64,000 nt of DNA, taken from NCBI GenBank assembly GCA_002999035.1, contig CP027241.1:437001-501000 (forward strand), read 5' to 3'. The notes beneath the pieces are model-generated. The model searched no databases. It saw only the letters and a list, made by a program, of their open reading frames with translations, and was not told where the DNA came from. Each line of letters opens with the position of its first letter. Within the stretch, counting starts at the first letter, position 1. Positions 8,880 to 17,105 of the stretch are shown here, piece after piece. The stretch is from Lachnospiraceae bacterium oral taxon 500. Lineage in GTDB: Bacteria; Bacillota; Clostridia; Lachnospirales; Vallitaleaceae. A program made the position numbers and the translations under genes.

Positions 8880-9881
8880 ATGTATCAGGCAAATGAAAAG
8901 CGTTATGAACAAATGCCTTATCATCGCTGCGGCAACAGCGGCTTAAAGCTGTCGGCACTGGCGCTCGGCCTATGGCAGAACTTCGGCCATGAAAGCAATA
9001 TTGCTCAAATGGAGCAAATCTGCCGGACTGCTTTTGACCACGGCATCACTTATTTTGATTTAGCCAATAATTACGGTTATCCCTATAACGGCACGGCCGA
9101 GCTGAACTTCGGCACCATTTTGAAAAAAGGCCTGGGACAGTACCGGAACGAGCTTTGTATTGCTACCAAAGCCGGATATGATATGTGGCCCGGCCCTTAC
9201 GGTACCAAAAACGGCTGCCGCAAATATCTGATTACTTCTTTAGAGGACAGCTTAAAACGAATGGACCTTGACTATGTTGATATCTTCTATCATCATGTTT
9301 ACGATCCGGAAACGCCGCTGGAAGAAACCGCGCTGGCACTGGATCAGGTCGTCCGTCAGGGCAAAGCCCTTTATGTTGGAATTTCCAATTACAATCAGGA
9401 GCAAACCAAAAAAATCTCCAAGATTTTCAAAGAACTGAAAACACCATTTATTCTTAATCAGCCTTCTTACTCCATCTTAAACCGTTGGATTGAGGACGAT
9501 GGTTTGAAAAACTTTGCCGCGCAAAACGGTATCGGTTTGGCCGTTTATTCGCCGCTGTCACAGGGGCTTCTGACCAGCCGCTACTTAGACGGTGTACCGG
9601 AGGATTCGCGCTACCACAAAGCCAACACCGGGCTTAAACAAAAACTGACCCAAGAAATGAAAGTGCGCTTGATCGAGCTGAACTTCTTAGCCCAAAAGCG
9701 GGGACAAACTCTGTCGCAGATGGCAATTGCTTGGCTGTTGCAGGATAAGGCCATTACTTCCGTCATTATCGGTGCCAGCCGGCCAGAGCAGGTGGAGGAA
9801 AATGTAAAAGCCTTAGAAAACTTACAGTTCAGCGCTCAGGAATTAAAAGAAATCTATATTTTGGCTACCCAGAAGATTTAA
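8880..9881 (+). CDS. Aldo-keto reductase, YghZ/MgrA (AKR14)-like
   Basis: 333 residues, NADPH-dependent oxidoreductase of the (beta/alpha)8 fold. The catalytic tetrad is visible: D60, Y65, K97 and H138. The stretch KAGYDMWPGPYG followed by RKYL and SLKRM.LDYVDIFY is characteristic of the YghZ/L-glyceraldehyde-3-phosphate reductase group, which detoxifies glyceraldehyde phosphate and methylglyoxal-type aldehydes. The C-terminus keeps the cofactor-binding pattern IIGASRPEQVEEN. The gene has its own extended -10 promoter and a downstream intrinsic terminator, so it is probably monocistronic. It is one of the few plus-strand genes here. The physiological substrate is inferred from the family only. 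Confidence 0.88.
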   Translation: MYQANEKRYEQMPYHRCGNSGLKLSALALGLWQNFGHESNIAQMEQICRTAFDHGITYFDLANNYGYPYNGTAELNFGTILKKGLGQYRNELCIATKAGYDMWPGPYGTKNGCRKYLITSLEDSLKRMDLDYVDIFYHHVYDPETPLEETALALDQVVRQGKALYVGISNYNQEQTKKISKIFKELKTPFILNQPSYSILNRWIEDDGLKNFAAQNGIGLAVYSPLSQGLLTSRYLDGVPEDSRYHKANTGLKQKLTQEMKVRLIELNFLAQKRGQTLSQMAIAWLLQDKAITSVIIGASRPEQVEENVKALENLQFSAQELKEIYILATQKI

Positions 9882-9996
9882 CATATTTGAGCAACCAAAG
9901 CGATAACAATTCATTTTACTTTCCCTGCCGTCTTTTATAGGCTGCCGCCGGACAAAAGGCAAAGCCCTTGGCAGAGAAAGCCATAATAAAGAAAAA

Positions 9997-10044
9997 GCTG
10001 CTGACAGTGATGGCATCGTCACTGCCGGCAGCTCTGTTTTTTAT
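9997..10044 (+). terminator. Intrinsic terminator after the aldo-keto reductase
   Basis: A stem of GCTGC/GCAGC plus CAGTGA/TCACTG with a small internal loop, followed by a T-rich tract ending about 10044. Confidence 0.75.
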
Positions 10045-10115
10045 TTGGGATGCAAGACAAGTATTTGCCACTTTTTCTTTGCCTGTTTCCCCTCAATCTA
10101 TTCTAATTCTATTCA

Positions 10116-10207
10116 CTCAACTTTCCCCTGATCGAAATGCTGCGCACTTCTGCCCGGGTGGATGGCCTCTCTAAAAAAGACTGTTTTATCAAATATGGGA
10201 AAATCGA
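10116..10207 (+). repeat. Family A palindromic repeat, copy A2
   Basis: Inverted ends CTCAACTTTCCCC and GGGAAAATCGA enclose the GAAATGCTGCGCACTTC hairpin, TGCCCGGGTGG and CTAAAAAAGACTGTT. Flanks TCTATTCA and GTTATTCA share TATTCA, consistent with a target-site duplication. Its right edge abuts the stop codon of the methyltransferase gene. Confidence 0.85.
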
Positions 10208-10208
10208 G

Positions 10209-11048
10209 TTATTCAAACTCCATTTTGTTGATGGCCATTTTCATCATCCTGTCGCCTATTCGCGCCAGAAAACGATGAGAGCAGCGAATATTAGGGCTTT
10301 TCATGTCATAATATCCTAACATATAGCCTTTTGAAGTCACTTTTATTTTTTCTGACCAGCTTAGTTCTCTTATCGGATTGTTGACATAAAAGAATCCCTC
10401 GACATCACGAATCCCCATATTCTTCAGCGCTTTTGACATCATCAGCTTCAAACCGAGCTTACCTACACTATCAAACACCAAGCAGCCGCCTTTATATCTT
10501 TGGGCAAGCTCTAATACCAATGCCTTTACTTCCGCCATCTTAAAATAATGAAATACTCCCGCCGCAAAGAAAATGGCACCCTCCGTGCTATCAATCTGAT
10601 CCATCCACGAATAATCTTTCAAGTCGCAGGCAATACTCTTTTCTCTCTCCTGGTCAGCAATCAGCGCTTTACGAACTGCTATCACATCGGGAAAATCCAC
10701 ATTTACGATATGGCAAAGCCCATTATCGCAAGCCTTTCCCGTTTCATCTAAACCGCAGCCAAGATTTACAATCGTTGCTTTTGGATGCTTTTTCAGATAC
10801 TCTTTAATCTCCCAGATAATATCCAGCTGCCTCATTGCCGCTTCAAGCGAACCGAATTCATACAAGAATGAATGATTCTTTTTTTCTAATTCTGTAAAAT
10901 CATAATCTAATCTGGCACATAATTTTTCGGCAAAACTATCGGTATAGAGTTCAGGAAACTTTTCAGAACACATTTTTCTTCCATATAGCGGAACCATCAG
11001 CGTTTCTTGAACCGTATTTTTTTCTATCCTAACTTTTTCCATCGTCAT
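10209..11048 (-). CDS. LCM-family class I SAM-dependent methyltransferase
   Basis: 279 residues. VNLGCGLDETG (about residues 94-104) is the SAM-binding motif I and VNVDFPDV is motif II, both in the pattern of the leucine carboxyl methyltransferase/TcmP family. A conserved FFAAGVFHYF lies in the middle. Bacterial members methylate small acids or polyketide-type substrates; the substrate here is unknown and no biosynthetic cluster is adjacent. No membrane segment. The stop TAA (10209-10211) lies directly beside repeat A2, in its apparent target-site flank, so the original C-terminus may have been altered by the insertion. Confidence 0.8.
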   Translation of the reverse strand: MTMEKVRIEKNTVQETLMVPLYGRKMCSEKFPELYTDSFAEKLCARLDYDFTELEKKNHSFLYEFGSLEAAMRQLDIIWEIKEYLKKHPKATIVNLGCGLDETGKACDNGLCHIVNVDFPDVIAVRKALIADQEREKSIACDLKDYSWMDQIDSTEGAIFFAAGVFHYFKMAEVKALVLELAQRYKGGCLVFDSVGKLGLKLMMSKALKNMGIRDVEGFFYVNNPIRELSWSEKIKVTSKGYMLGYYDMKSPNIRCSHRFLARIGDRMMKMAINKMEFE

Positions 11049-11059
11049 CGCACCCCCTA

Positions 11060-11130
11060 TATTTTCCGCAATTTTCCTATCCTTCCCGCCCGCCGCCGAA
11101 AGTCATAGCCTTTCCGACAGCAGTTTTTTA
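11060..11130 (+). repeat. Decayed fragment of a family A inner module
   Basis: The stretch CCGCAATTTTCCTATCC, then CCCGCC...GCCGAAAG...AGCCTTTC, parallels inner modules of copies A5 (about 44830-44890) and A6 (about 49530-49570). No inverted ends are visible. Confidence 0.45.
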
Positions 11131-11193
11131 CATTCCTGTACTGCAAACCATGTTCCGTGCGTTTCCTTTCCACTGGCGCACCAATCTTAAGTT

Positions 11194-11313
11194 TTATTTC
11201 CCGGCCAGCAGCCACTTCCACATCGGAACAACGTGAATCGGGATTCCATTCTGCTCCATCTCTGCTTCCTCACTATTGGTAAGCAGCAGGCATTCAGCGT
11301 CTGGAATAAAATT
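11194..11313 (-). pseudogene. Possible C-terminal gene remnant, unknown family
   Basis: 39 sense codons ending in TAA. The peptide has a protein-like composition (NSEEAEMEQNGIPIHVVPMW, then KWLLAGK) but is preceded directly by an in-frame TAG and has no start or ribosome site. It may be the tail of a lost gene. I do not recognise the family, and chance cannot be excluded. Confidence 0.3.
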
Positions 11314-11383
11314 CTATAGTTTATCACTGTCTGTTTGCCGATCGATAACCCTGCACTTTTATATATCATTTTCGTCTTTTAGA

Positions 11384-11455
11384 CAAGACATTTATTGATT
11401 TTTTTGTCTTATACTCAAGACAAAATTAATATTTTTTTGTTCTATAGGCAAGACA
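11384..11455. repeat. Three CAAGACA repeats at 32-33 bp spacing
   Basis: CAAGACA occurs at 11384, 11416 and 11449, each followed by an AT-rich tract with a run of T. The spacing is close to three helical turns, which would suit a tandem operator. No adjacent promoter is clear. Confidence 0.4.
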
Positions 11456-11503
11456 GCCTTATTTTTTTTCTCTATTTGTTTGCTTTACTATTCTAAACCA
11501 AGG

Positions 11504-11548
11504 CTCATAATTCGTCAACTTTAACGAATTATGAGCCCCTTGCCTGAA
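11504..11548 (+). repeat. Family B palindromic repeat, partial copy B4 (right half)
   Basis: A hairpin CTCATAATTCGT...ACGAATTATGAG at 11504-11535 is followed by TTGCCTGAA, the family B right end. The left half is missing. Confidence 0.65.
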
Positions 11549-11587
11549 TGGAAATCTTTTCTCTTTAGCGCTTTCCGATTCGGTCTT

Positions 11588-12325
11588 TTACTTTTTTTCA
11601 CTTACATACCGCTGAATAGCATCGCACACATACTGCGCCGTTCCTGCGCCAAATTGATCTATGTTTTTCTTAAACTCTGGATCTTGGGCGTAACCATAAC
11701 CAATGCTGGAAAATACTTTATTAGAACAGTCAAAACAATATTTGCACAGATGTTCCTGTAAGTTCTTGGCTAATTCTACATTTTCTTTGGCCACAGCTTT
11801 TAATCCGTTGCCCATATTTTCCGAAAAAGCAAAGAAAATTTGATTAAACCCATCTGTAATTTCCTGCTCTTTTCCTTTTTGCCTTTCCAGCGCTTTCTCC
11901 ACAACTTCCTTGCCGTACTTATCCATTGCGGCTTGCTTATATCTCTGATTGTCCTGATAGGTAAAGCCGTTAAACTTTTCTTTGGTCGACATAGTAGTTC
12001 TCCTTTCCTCCGACTCAATTGTTTTTTCTAAAGTGGCTATCAGGATTAGAAGTCTTTGCTTTTCCGTTTGCATTAAGGTCAGCTGCTTTCTTAAATGAGG
12101 CAGCAGCTCATCATCCCCTGTTTTCAGCAATTCTTTTATCCGCTTCAAAGAAAACCCCAAATATTTATAGAATAATATCGTCTGCAAAATTGACATATCC
12201 TCTTCTGAATAATATCTGTATCCATTTTTCTGTTTGCGGGGGGATAATAATCCAATCTCATCATAATGATGTAAAGTGCGCACCGATACACCACTGATTT
12301 CACTGACCTTTTTAATCAAATACAT
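11588..12325 (-). CDS. MerR-family regulator, TipA-like
   Basis: 245 residues from the ATG at 12325, chosen because AGGAGG lies eight bases upstream; a TTG 18 bases further up would place that ribosome site inside the gene. Residues 1-70 are a MerR winged helix (VSVRTLHHYDEIGLL, NGYRYY), followed by a dimerisation coiled coil and a TipAS-type C-terminal domain (about 105-245) with the Cys-containing CKYCFDC region. TipA proteins bind thiopeptide or other hydrophobic drugs and then activate promoters with over-long spacers. Its own promoter has exactly such a 19-bp spacer, so autoregulation is very likely. No drug pump is next to it, so the target may be itself or distant genes. Confidence 0.88.
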   Translation of the reverse strand: MYLIKKVSEISGVSVRTLHHYDEIGLLSPRKQKNGYRYYSEEDMSILQTILFYKYLGFSLKRIKELLKTGDDELLPHLRKQLTLMQTEKQRLLILIATLEKTIESEERRTTMSTKEKFNGFTYQDNQRYKQAAMDKYGKEVVEKALERQKGKEQEITDGFNQIFFAFSENMGNGLKAVAKENVELAKNLQEHLCKYCFDCSNKVFSSIGYGYAQDPEFKKNIDQFGAGTAQYVCDAIQRYVSEKK

Positions 12326-12347
12326 CGAATCACCTCCTGACAATTTT

Positions 12348-12378
12348 AGTATAAACTATTCCGTTATGTTATAGTCAA
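12348..12378 (-). promoter_or_regulatory. MerR-type promoter with 19-bp spacer and dyad
   Basis: On the minus strand TTGACT (12373-12378) and TATACT (12348-12353) are 19 bp apart instead of 17. An inverted repeat ACTAT...ATAGT sits across the spacer. This is the classic target of MerR-family activators that untwist the promoter. The transcript would start about 16 bases before the regulator's ATG. Confidence 0.8.
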
Positions 12379-12424
12379 GCCCTTTTAGGGAATTTTTTTT
12401 GAAAAAATTTCAAAATTTCCCCTA

Positions 12425-12454
12425 CAAAAAGCCGGCAGGAACACCCCACCGGCT
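12425..12454 (-). terminator. Probable intrinsic terminator after glgB
   Basis: Minus-strand hairpin AGCCGG...CCGGCT with a 13-base loop, followed by TTTTTG. Confidence 0.55.
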
Positions 12455-12572
12455 AAAAACTTATTTTTTATCAACGATCCGACCTAAGCAAAAATCATTT
12501 CTTGCACCGCCAAAGCGTCAATCCTCAAAAACCGCGCACTAATCCGGGATATACGGAACCGTGCTTTTGCCT

Positions 12573-14756
12573 TTAAAACTGGCTGTACTTAAACACAATC
12601 GTTGCCAGCGGCGAAACCTTCAGGCCAATCGAGTACTCCTTGCCGTCATACGGAATCATTTCGCTGTGAATCGGCTTTTCATTGCAGATACCGCTGCCGC
12701 CGTATTTGACATCATCGCTGTTTAAAATTTCGGTGTATACGCCTTCATACGGCACACCGATCCGGTGCAAAGTCTTAGGCACCGGCGTAAAATTACTAAC
12801 CACCACGATACAGTCATTCGGATTATCGGCCTTGCGGACAAAGGAAACGATGCTTTCTTCCGAGTCCTGACAATTAATCCATTCAAAGCCCAGATAATTA
12901 TAATCCATTTGCCACAGCGCCGGTTCTTTCCGGTACAATACGTTCAAATCCCGAACATACTCCTTCAACTGCCGGTGCTTATCGTATTCCAGCAGATTCC
13001 AATCCAAACTCTTATTCTCGCTCCATTCATCAAACTGTCCAAACTCACCGCCCATAAACAGCAGCTTTTTGCCGGGATGACCGTACATAAAGCCGTAAGC
13101 ACAGCGGAGATTGGCAAACTTTTGCCAGTAATCGCCCGGCATTTTACCAATCATGGAACCCTTGCCATGCACTACCTCATCATGGCTCAGCACCAAAATA
13201 AAGTTTTCCGTATAAGCATAAATCATGCTGAAAGTCAAATCGTGATGATGGTATTTGCGATGAATCGGCTCTTTTTCAATATAGCGCAGGAAATCATTCA
13301 TCCAGCCCATATTCCATTTAAAGCCGAAGCCCAAACCGCCCATATCCGTCGGCCGGGACACACCGTGCCAGGAGGTTGATTCCTCGGCGATCATCATAAC
13401 CTGCGGGTTCCTTTGATAAATAATTGAGTTTAAATGCTTAAAAAACTCGATTGCATCCAGATTTTCCTTGCCGCCGTGCGGATTGGGAATCCACTCGCCG
13501 CTTTCCTTGCCGTAATCCAAATACAGCATCGAAGCGACCGCGTCGACCCGCAGGCCGTCAACATGATATTTCTCGACCCAGTACAGGGCATTGGCAATCA
13601 GGAAGTTTTTCACCTCATTGCGGCCATAGTTATATATCAAAGTGCCCCAGTGCGGATGCTCGCCCTGCCGGCGGTCGGCATGCTCATACAGCGCCGTTCC
13701 GTCAAAGCGGATCAAGCCATGCGCGTCTTTCGGGAAATGCGCCGGCACCCAGTCCAAAATGACGCCAATCCCATGCTGGTGCAGATAATCGACAAAATAC
13801 ATGAAATCCTCCGGCGTGCCAAACCGCGACGTCGGCGCGTAATAGCCCGTCACCTGATAGCCCCAGGAAGCGTCCAGCGGATGCTCGGTGATCGGCATCA
13901 ACTCGACATGCGTATAATTCATGTCCTTGACATATTCGGTTAATTCCTCGGCGATCTGCCGGTAATTTAAAAAGCCGTTTTCGCCACTTCGCCGCCATGA
14001 GCCCAAATGCAGCTCATAAATCGCCAGCGGCGCATTTAAGGCATCTTTCTTTTCCTTGGCCTTGCGCCATTCCTCGTCCTGCCACTGATAGCGATTGATA
14101 TCAAAGGTGATGGACGCTGTTTCCGGCCGTTTTTCGGCATAAACGCCATAGGGGTCATATTTTTCAAAAACATAGCCCTCGTGCGTCCGAATTTCATACT
14201 TATAATGCTCATTTTCTCCCAAACGCGGAATAAAGAGCTCAAAAATACCACACTCGGGGAGCCGCCGCATCGGGAAAATCCGGCCGTCCCAGCCGCAGAA
14301 ATTGCCGACTACCGACACCCGAACGGCATTGGGCGCCCAAACGGCGAACAGTACGCCCTTCACCCCGTTTACTTCCATAATATGCGCGCCCAGCTTTTCA
14401 TAAATCTGATAATGATTGCCCTGCGCAAACAGATATTTATCCAAATCACTAATCACCGGCGCAAAGCTGTACGGGTCTTCTCTGACCCAGGCATTATCCT
14501 GATAATCGGTATAATGCAGTTCATAATCGATTTTCTCCGACAACTCGACAGTAAAAAAGCCGTTCTCTCTTACTTTTTCCAGTGGAAACGTCTGTCCGGT
14601 CTTTTTGTCCACTGCCGAAATTGTTTTGGCAAAAGGCTGATAGGCGTTAATATAATATTTTCCCTCCCACGGATGAATACCTAAAATATGATGAGGATCG
14701 GCATGTCTGGCTCCAGTCAGCTCATTCATTTCTTCAATATTAATATACTCTTTCAT
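12573..14756 (-). CDS. glgB: 1,4-alpha-glucan branching enzyme
   Basis: 727 residues from the ATG at 14756, preceded by GGGAGGATGTATTT; longer frames upstream lack a ribosome site. It transfers alpha-1,4-glucan segments to form alpha-1,6 branches in glycogen. Domains in order: N-terminal branching-enzyme module, CBM48, GH13 barrel and a C-terminal beta domain. Catalytic residues match the family: D405 (GLRVDAV), E458 (AEES) and the transition-state Asp in LSHDEVVHG. No other glycogen gene is adjacent, so it is probably a single-gene unit with a hairpin terminator downstream. Confidence 0.95.
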   Translation of the reverse strand: MKEYINIEEMNELTGARHADPHHILGIHPWEGKYYINAYQPFAKTISAVDKKTGQTFPLEKVRENGFFTVELSEKIDYELHYTDYQDNAWVREDPYSFAPVISDLDKYLFAQGNHYQIYEKLGAHIMEVNGVKGVLFAVWAPNAVRVSVVGNFCGWDGRIFPMRRLPECGIFELFIPRLGENEHYKYEIRTHEGYVFEKYDPYGVYAEKRPETASITFDINRYQWQDEEWRKAKEKKDALNAPLAIYELHLGSWRRSGENGFLNYRQIAEELTEYVKDMNYTHVELMPITEHPLDASWGYQVTGYYAPTSRFGTPEDFMYFVDYLHQHGIGVILDWVPAHFPKDAHGLIRFDGTALYEHADRRQGEHPHWGTLIYNYGRNEVKNFLIANALYWVEKYHVDGLRVDAVASMLYLDYGKESGEWIPNPHGGKENLDAIEFFKHLNSIIYQRNPQVMMIAEESTSWHGVSRPTDMGGLGFGFKWNMGWMNDFLRYIEKEPIHRKYHHHDLTFSMIYAYTENFILVLSHDEVVHGKGSMIGKMPGDYWQKFANLRCAYGFMYGHPGKKLLFMGGEFGQFDEWSENKSLDWNLLEYDKHRQLKEYVRDLNVLYRKEPALWQMDYNYLGFEWINCQDSEESIVSFVRKADNPNDCIVVVSNFTPVPKTLHRIGVPYEGVYTEILNSDDVKYGGSGICNEKPIHSEMIPYDGKEYSIGLKVSPLATIVFKYSQF

Positions 14757-15000
14757 AAATACATCCTCCCTAATTCCTTTCACAGCCATATAGAAACCAT
14801 AGCCTTTGCCTGAATGCAGAGCAAACCAAACCCGCCATTCGGCCACCGGAAAATCCCGCATACCGTTTTCCTTTGAAACCCGAATATCCGAATGCGGAAA
14901 GCATTTTTCTCAAAACCCCAAAACAGTTTTGACGAACCGGTCTGTTTTAACAAAAATATCATTAAAATATGGCTTTTTCTCTGCAATACTTACAAGAATC

Positions 15001-15006
15001 ATTATA
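15001..15006 (-). promoter_or_regulatory. Possible -10 box upstream of glgB
   Basis: TATAAT on the minus strand about 245 bases before the start codon, with only a weak -35 (TAGTAA). If used, it gives a long leader in which I see no known riboswitch. Confidence 0.35.
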
Positions 15007-15115
15007 ACATAAATTTTTTATTTTTACTACTGTCTCTGAAAAATATTTAAACTGCGAAAGGCACATCATGCTGCACTTATGCAGACAAGCTGCTCATTCC
15101 CCGTTATCCGGCTGT

Positions 15116-15289
15116 TTAAATGATTTTATGCAGCAATGCTTCCTGTAAGGTCTGGGAAAAATTAATTCCCTGCTTCTCAGCCCGTTCATTCAGCCACTGG
15201 GGCAGGGTAAGTGTTTTTTTCACAGAGCGGTCTTTTTTCTTCGGGTTTACATTGGCACTTACCAGCGTAACAAAAGAATTATCATTCTC
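15116..15289 (-). pseudogene. hicB: hicB antitoxin remnant (C-terminal DNA-binding part only)
   Basis: The reading frame gives ENDNSFVTLVSANV, then VKKTLTLPQWLNERA and INFSQTLQEAL, matching the C-terminal ribbon-helix-helix region of HicB antitoxins. The N-terminal RNase-H-like domain that binds HicA is missing: the fragment follows almost directly on the hicA remnant. There is no start codon in frame. The deletion would remove toxin neutralisation, consistent with loss of the toxin's start as well. Confidence 0.75.
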
Positions 15290-15476
15290 CTTTCCTCTGA
15301 TGATTTTAATCCATTCCTGTCAATTATTTTTCGTGCTAAAACAGGATTCATTTCCTTGTTATGTATGGCAATCGTTTCTCTTTTTCCGTCTTTATAAAAA
15401 TGATGATGACCACCCTTTATTCTTCTTAATTCCCAGCCATTTTTCAGGAATAAATCTAACAGTTCTTATCTTTCAT
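15259..15476 (-). pseudogene. hicA: hicA mRNA-interferase remnant, frameshifted near its start
   Basis: After the ATG at 15476 the frame reads MKDK and then needs one extra base to continue as LLDLFLKNGWELRRIKGG, then HHHFYKDGKRETIAIH and NPVLARKIIDRNGL, which is a good HicA match including the catalytic-histidine region (GGHHHF). The single-base deletion places a stop at codon 7, and no in-frame start remains. The catalytic core is otherwise intact. The toxin is probably not made. Confidence 0.75.
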
Positions 15477-15495
15477 ATCCCATCCTTTTTATTTC

Positions 15496-15524
15496 ATTCT
15501 AATATGTGCACACGTATCGGTCAA
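15496..15524 (-). promoter_or_regulatory. Surviving hicAB promoter with palindromic operator
   Basis: TTGACC (15519-15524) and TAGAAT (15496-15501) are 17 bp apart on the minus strand. The spacer holds the near-palindrome ATACGTGTGCACATAT, a plausible HicB operator. The ribosome site AAGGATGGG follows. The promoter looks intact although both genes are broken. Confidence 0.65.
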
Positions 15525-15591
15525 GCGTTTCTTTGCTTCATTTTAGGTAAATGGTAAGTAATTCAAATGAGCCTATCTTTTGAAAGAAAGC

Positions 15592-15623
15592 AAAAAGAGC
15601 CTGCAATTTCTGCAAACTCTTTT
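15592..15623 (-). terminator. Intrinsic terminator after the lipoprotein gene
   Basis: Minus-strand stem AAAAGAG/CTCTTTT with an inner TGCA/TGCA pairing, ending in a T run. Confidence 0.6.
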
Positions 15624-15690
15624 ATACTGATAAAAACTAAGCATGACAATATATCAAATGTAAGCGTCGTTCTCACCGCATTACCGCTTC

Positions 15691-16290
15691 TTAAAATTCC
15701 AAGTTCCCTTTCACATCCTTCAGCAATTCAACATAGGCTTCGCGGCCGCCCTCGCCAAACTCAATTTCTGTAAAATCTTCTTTTTTCAAATCTTTAACCG
15801 CATATTTTCCCTGATAACAGCCGGTAATCGAAAATGCGCTTTCATAAATGCCCTCACCATTTTCTTTTAGGAATAAATAATATTTTTCCCCCACTGTCAT
15901 CGGCCGATAACCCTCGGTTGTAATATAATATTCCTGTCCCTGCTTATTTTTTGTTAAAAAATAATCTTCCCACACATAAATTTTATCACCTACTGCCACT
16001 TCCTTTTCATTTTTCAGAATTTTCATTACCTTAACCATTGTTTTGGTCACGCCATAACTGGTAGTCCCATCTGACACGGCAACCGGCGTATCTTCTTTTT
16101 CATCTAAAACCAAAACCTCAGCCAATACCTGCGTTTCTCTCAATAAATCTTGATAACTGCCCGCCAAAATTTTCAGTTCCGCCTGCCCCTCAGCAAACCA
16201 GCGGGTATTCTCTTGCTTTGACCCCGCTGACTGACAGGCCGTCAGAACAACAACCGCAACCCCTAAAGCAAATAAATTTTTCTTTTTCAT
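15691..16290 (-). CDS. Lipoprotein of unknown function
   Basis: 199 residues. A short positively charged N-terminus, a hydrophobic stretch and the lipobox LTAC (Cys at residue 19) mark a lipid-anchored surface protein. The body contains VWEDYFL, TTEGYRPMTVGEKYYLFL and several beta-strand-like segments; I do not recognise a named family. A regulated or secreted-factor role is possible, but nothing in the context decides it. It stands alone between the hicAB remnant and an AT-rich stretch. The terminator downstream supports a single-gene unit. Confidence 0.75.
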   Translation of the reverse strand: MKKKNLFALGVAVVVLTACQSAGSKQENTRWFAEGQAELKILAGSYQDLLRETQVLAEVLVLDEKEDTPVAVSDGTTSYGVTKTMVKVMKILKNEKEVAVGDKIYVWEDYFLTKNKQGQEYYITTEGYRPMTVGEKYYLFLKENGEGIYESAFSITGCYQGKYAVKDLKKEDFTEIEFGEGGREAYVELLKDVKGNLEF

Positions 16291-16654
16291 ATCTGCTCCT
16301 CACTTCCTAATCAGCAATTCTTGTTTTCAATTTTATTTTATTACTGTTTTTATAAATAATCTATTCGCAATATAACTATATATTCTTCTATTTTTTTTTA
16401 TTTTCTTATTTTTAAATAAAAGTGTTATTATTTCGTTTCATAATCGAAAATAAATATTTTTTTATTTTTGGCTATTTTTCTAAACAAAATAAAGCAAACA
16501 TAATCTAAAAATATATGAATTGTTTTAATAAAAATGATTCTCTTTCAATAAATATTGGCTGTCTACTCTATTTTAAATTTAACACCCCGGCGTTAAACAA
16601 ACAAAAATACTAATTTATTGACTCTATTATCCTTATCCAATTTTTTCGCCATCA
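16291..16654. other. AT-rich intergenic region
   Basis: About 360 bases, very rich in A and T, with no reading frame, RNA gene or repeat that I can support. It probably carries the promoter of the minus-strand lipoprotein gene. Confidence 0.5.
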
Positions 16655-16693
16655 CAAAAAAGCTTACCAGTTTTAATCCCGATAAGCTTTTTT
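16655..16693 (-). terminator. Terminator of the rRNA-tRNA operon
   Basis: An AAGCTTA/TAAGCTT stem flanked by A and T runs lies three bases after the last tRNA; it could work in both directions. Confidence 0.75.
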
Positions 16694-16695
16694 CG

Positions 16696-16769
16696 TAGCG
16701 ATGAGAGGACTTGAACCTCCGACACTGCGGGTATGAACCGCATGCTCTAGCCAGCTGAGCTACATCGCC
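16696..16769 (-). tRNA. tRNA-Met (CAT), elongator type
   Basis: Complete cloverleaf with anticodon loop TTCATAC and T-loop GGTTCAAGTCC. There is a G1-U72 pair and no GGG/CCC anticodon-stem signature, so it resembles the Firmicute elongator Met rather than the initiator. CCA is not encoded. An Ile (lysidine) identity is unlikely from overall similarity. Confidence 0.9.
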
Positions 16770-16869
16770 GTATTAAATTGATTCCGGTTCAGACAAACCG
16801 ATATTTAAGCTTGATTCCAAACCTTTTTTCTAAAAAATACCCGCGCCGCAAGACAACGAATATTTTGAA

Positions 16870-16942
16870 TGGGCGCTACAGGGCTCGAACCTGTGACCCC
16901 CTGCTTGTAAGGCAGGTGCTCTCCCAGCTGAGCTAAGCGCCC
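16870..16942 (-). tRNA. tRNA-Val (TAC)
   Basis: Acceptor GGGCGCT/AGCGCCC, anticodon loop CTTACAA and T-loop GGTTCGAGCC. CCA is not encoded. Confidence 0.95.
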
Positions 16943-16945
16943 ATA

Positions 16946-17019
16946 CGACCCAAAGGGGACTCGAACCCCTGACCTCCGCCGTGACAGGGCGGCGTTCTAA
17001 CCGACTGAACCATTGGGCC
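16946..17019 (-). tRNA. tRNA-Asp (GTC)
   Basis: Acceptor GGCCCAA/TTGGGTC with discriminator G, anticodon loop CTGTCAC and T-loop GGTTCGAGTCC. CCA is not encoded. Three bases separate it from tRNA-Val. Confidence 0.95.
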
Positions 17020-17032
17020 AAAAAGTCACTAA

Positions 17033-17105
17033 CAGGGGTAGTAGGACTCGAACCCACGACATCCGGTTTTGGAGACCGACGTTCTACCAACTGAACTATA
17101 CCCCT
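17033..17105 (-). tRNA. tRNA-Trp (CCA)
   Basis: Acceptor AGGGGTA/TACCCCT with discriminator G, anticodon loop CTCCAAA and T-loop GGTTCGAGTCC. It is the first tRNA after the 23S gene. Confidence 0.95.

Noticed and set aside
15120-15557. 145-codon plus-strand frame
   Set aside because: It is antisense to the recognisable hicA/hicB remnants and has no family resemblance.
16830-17090. 86-codon minus-strand frame across tRNA genes
   Set aside because: It is the translation of tRNA-Trp, -Asp and -Val, a common annotation artefact.
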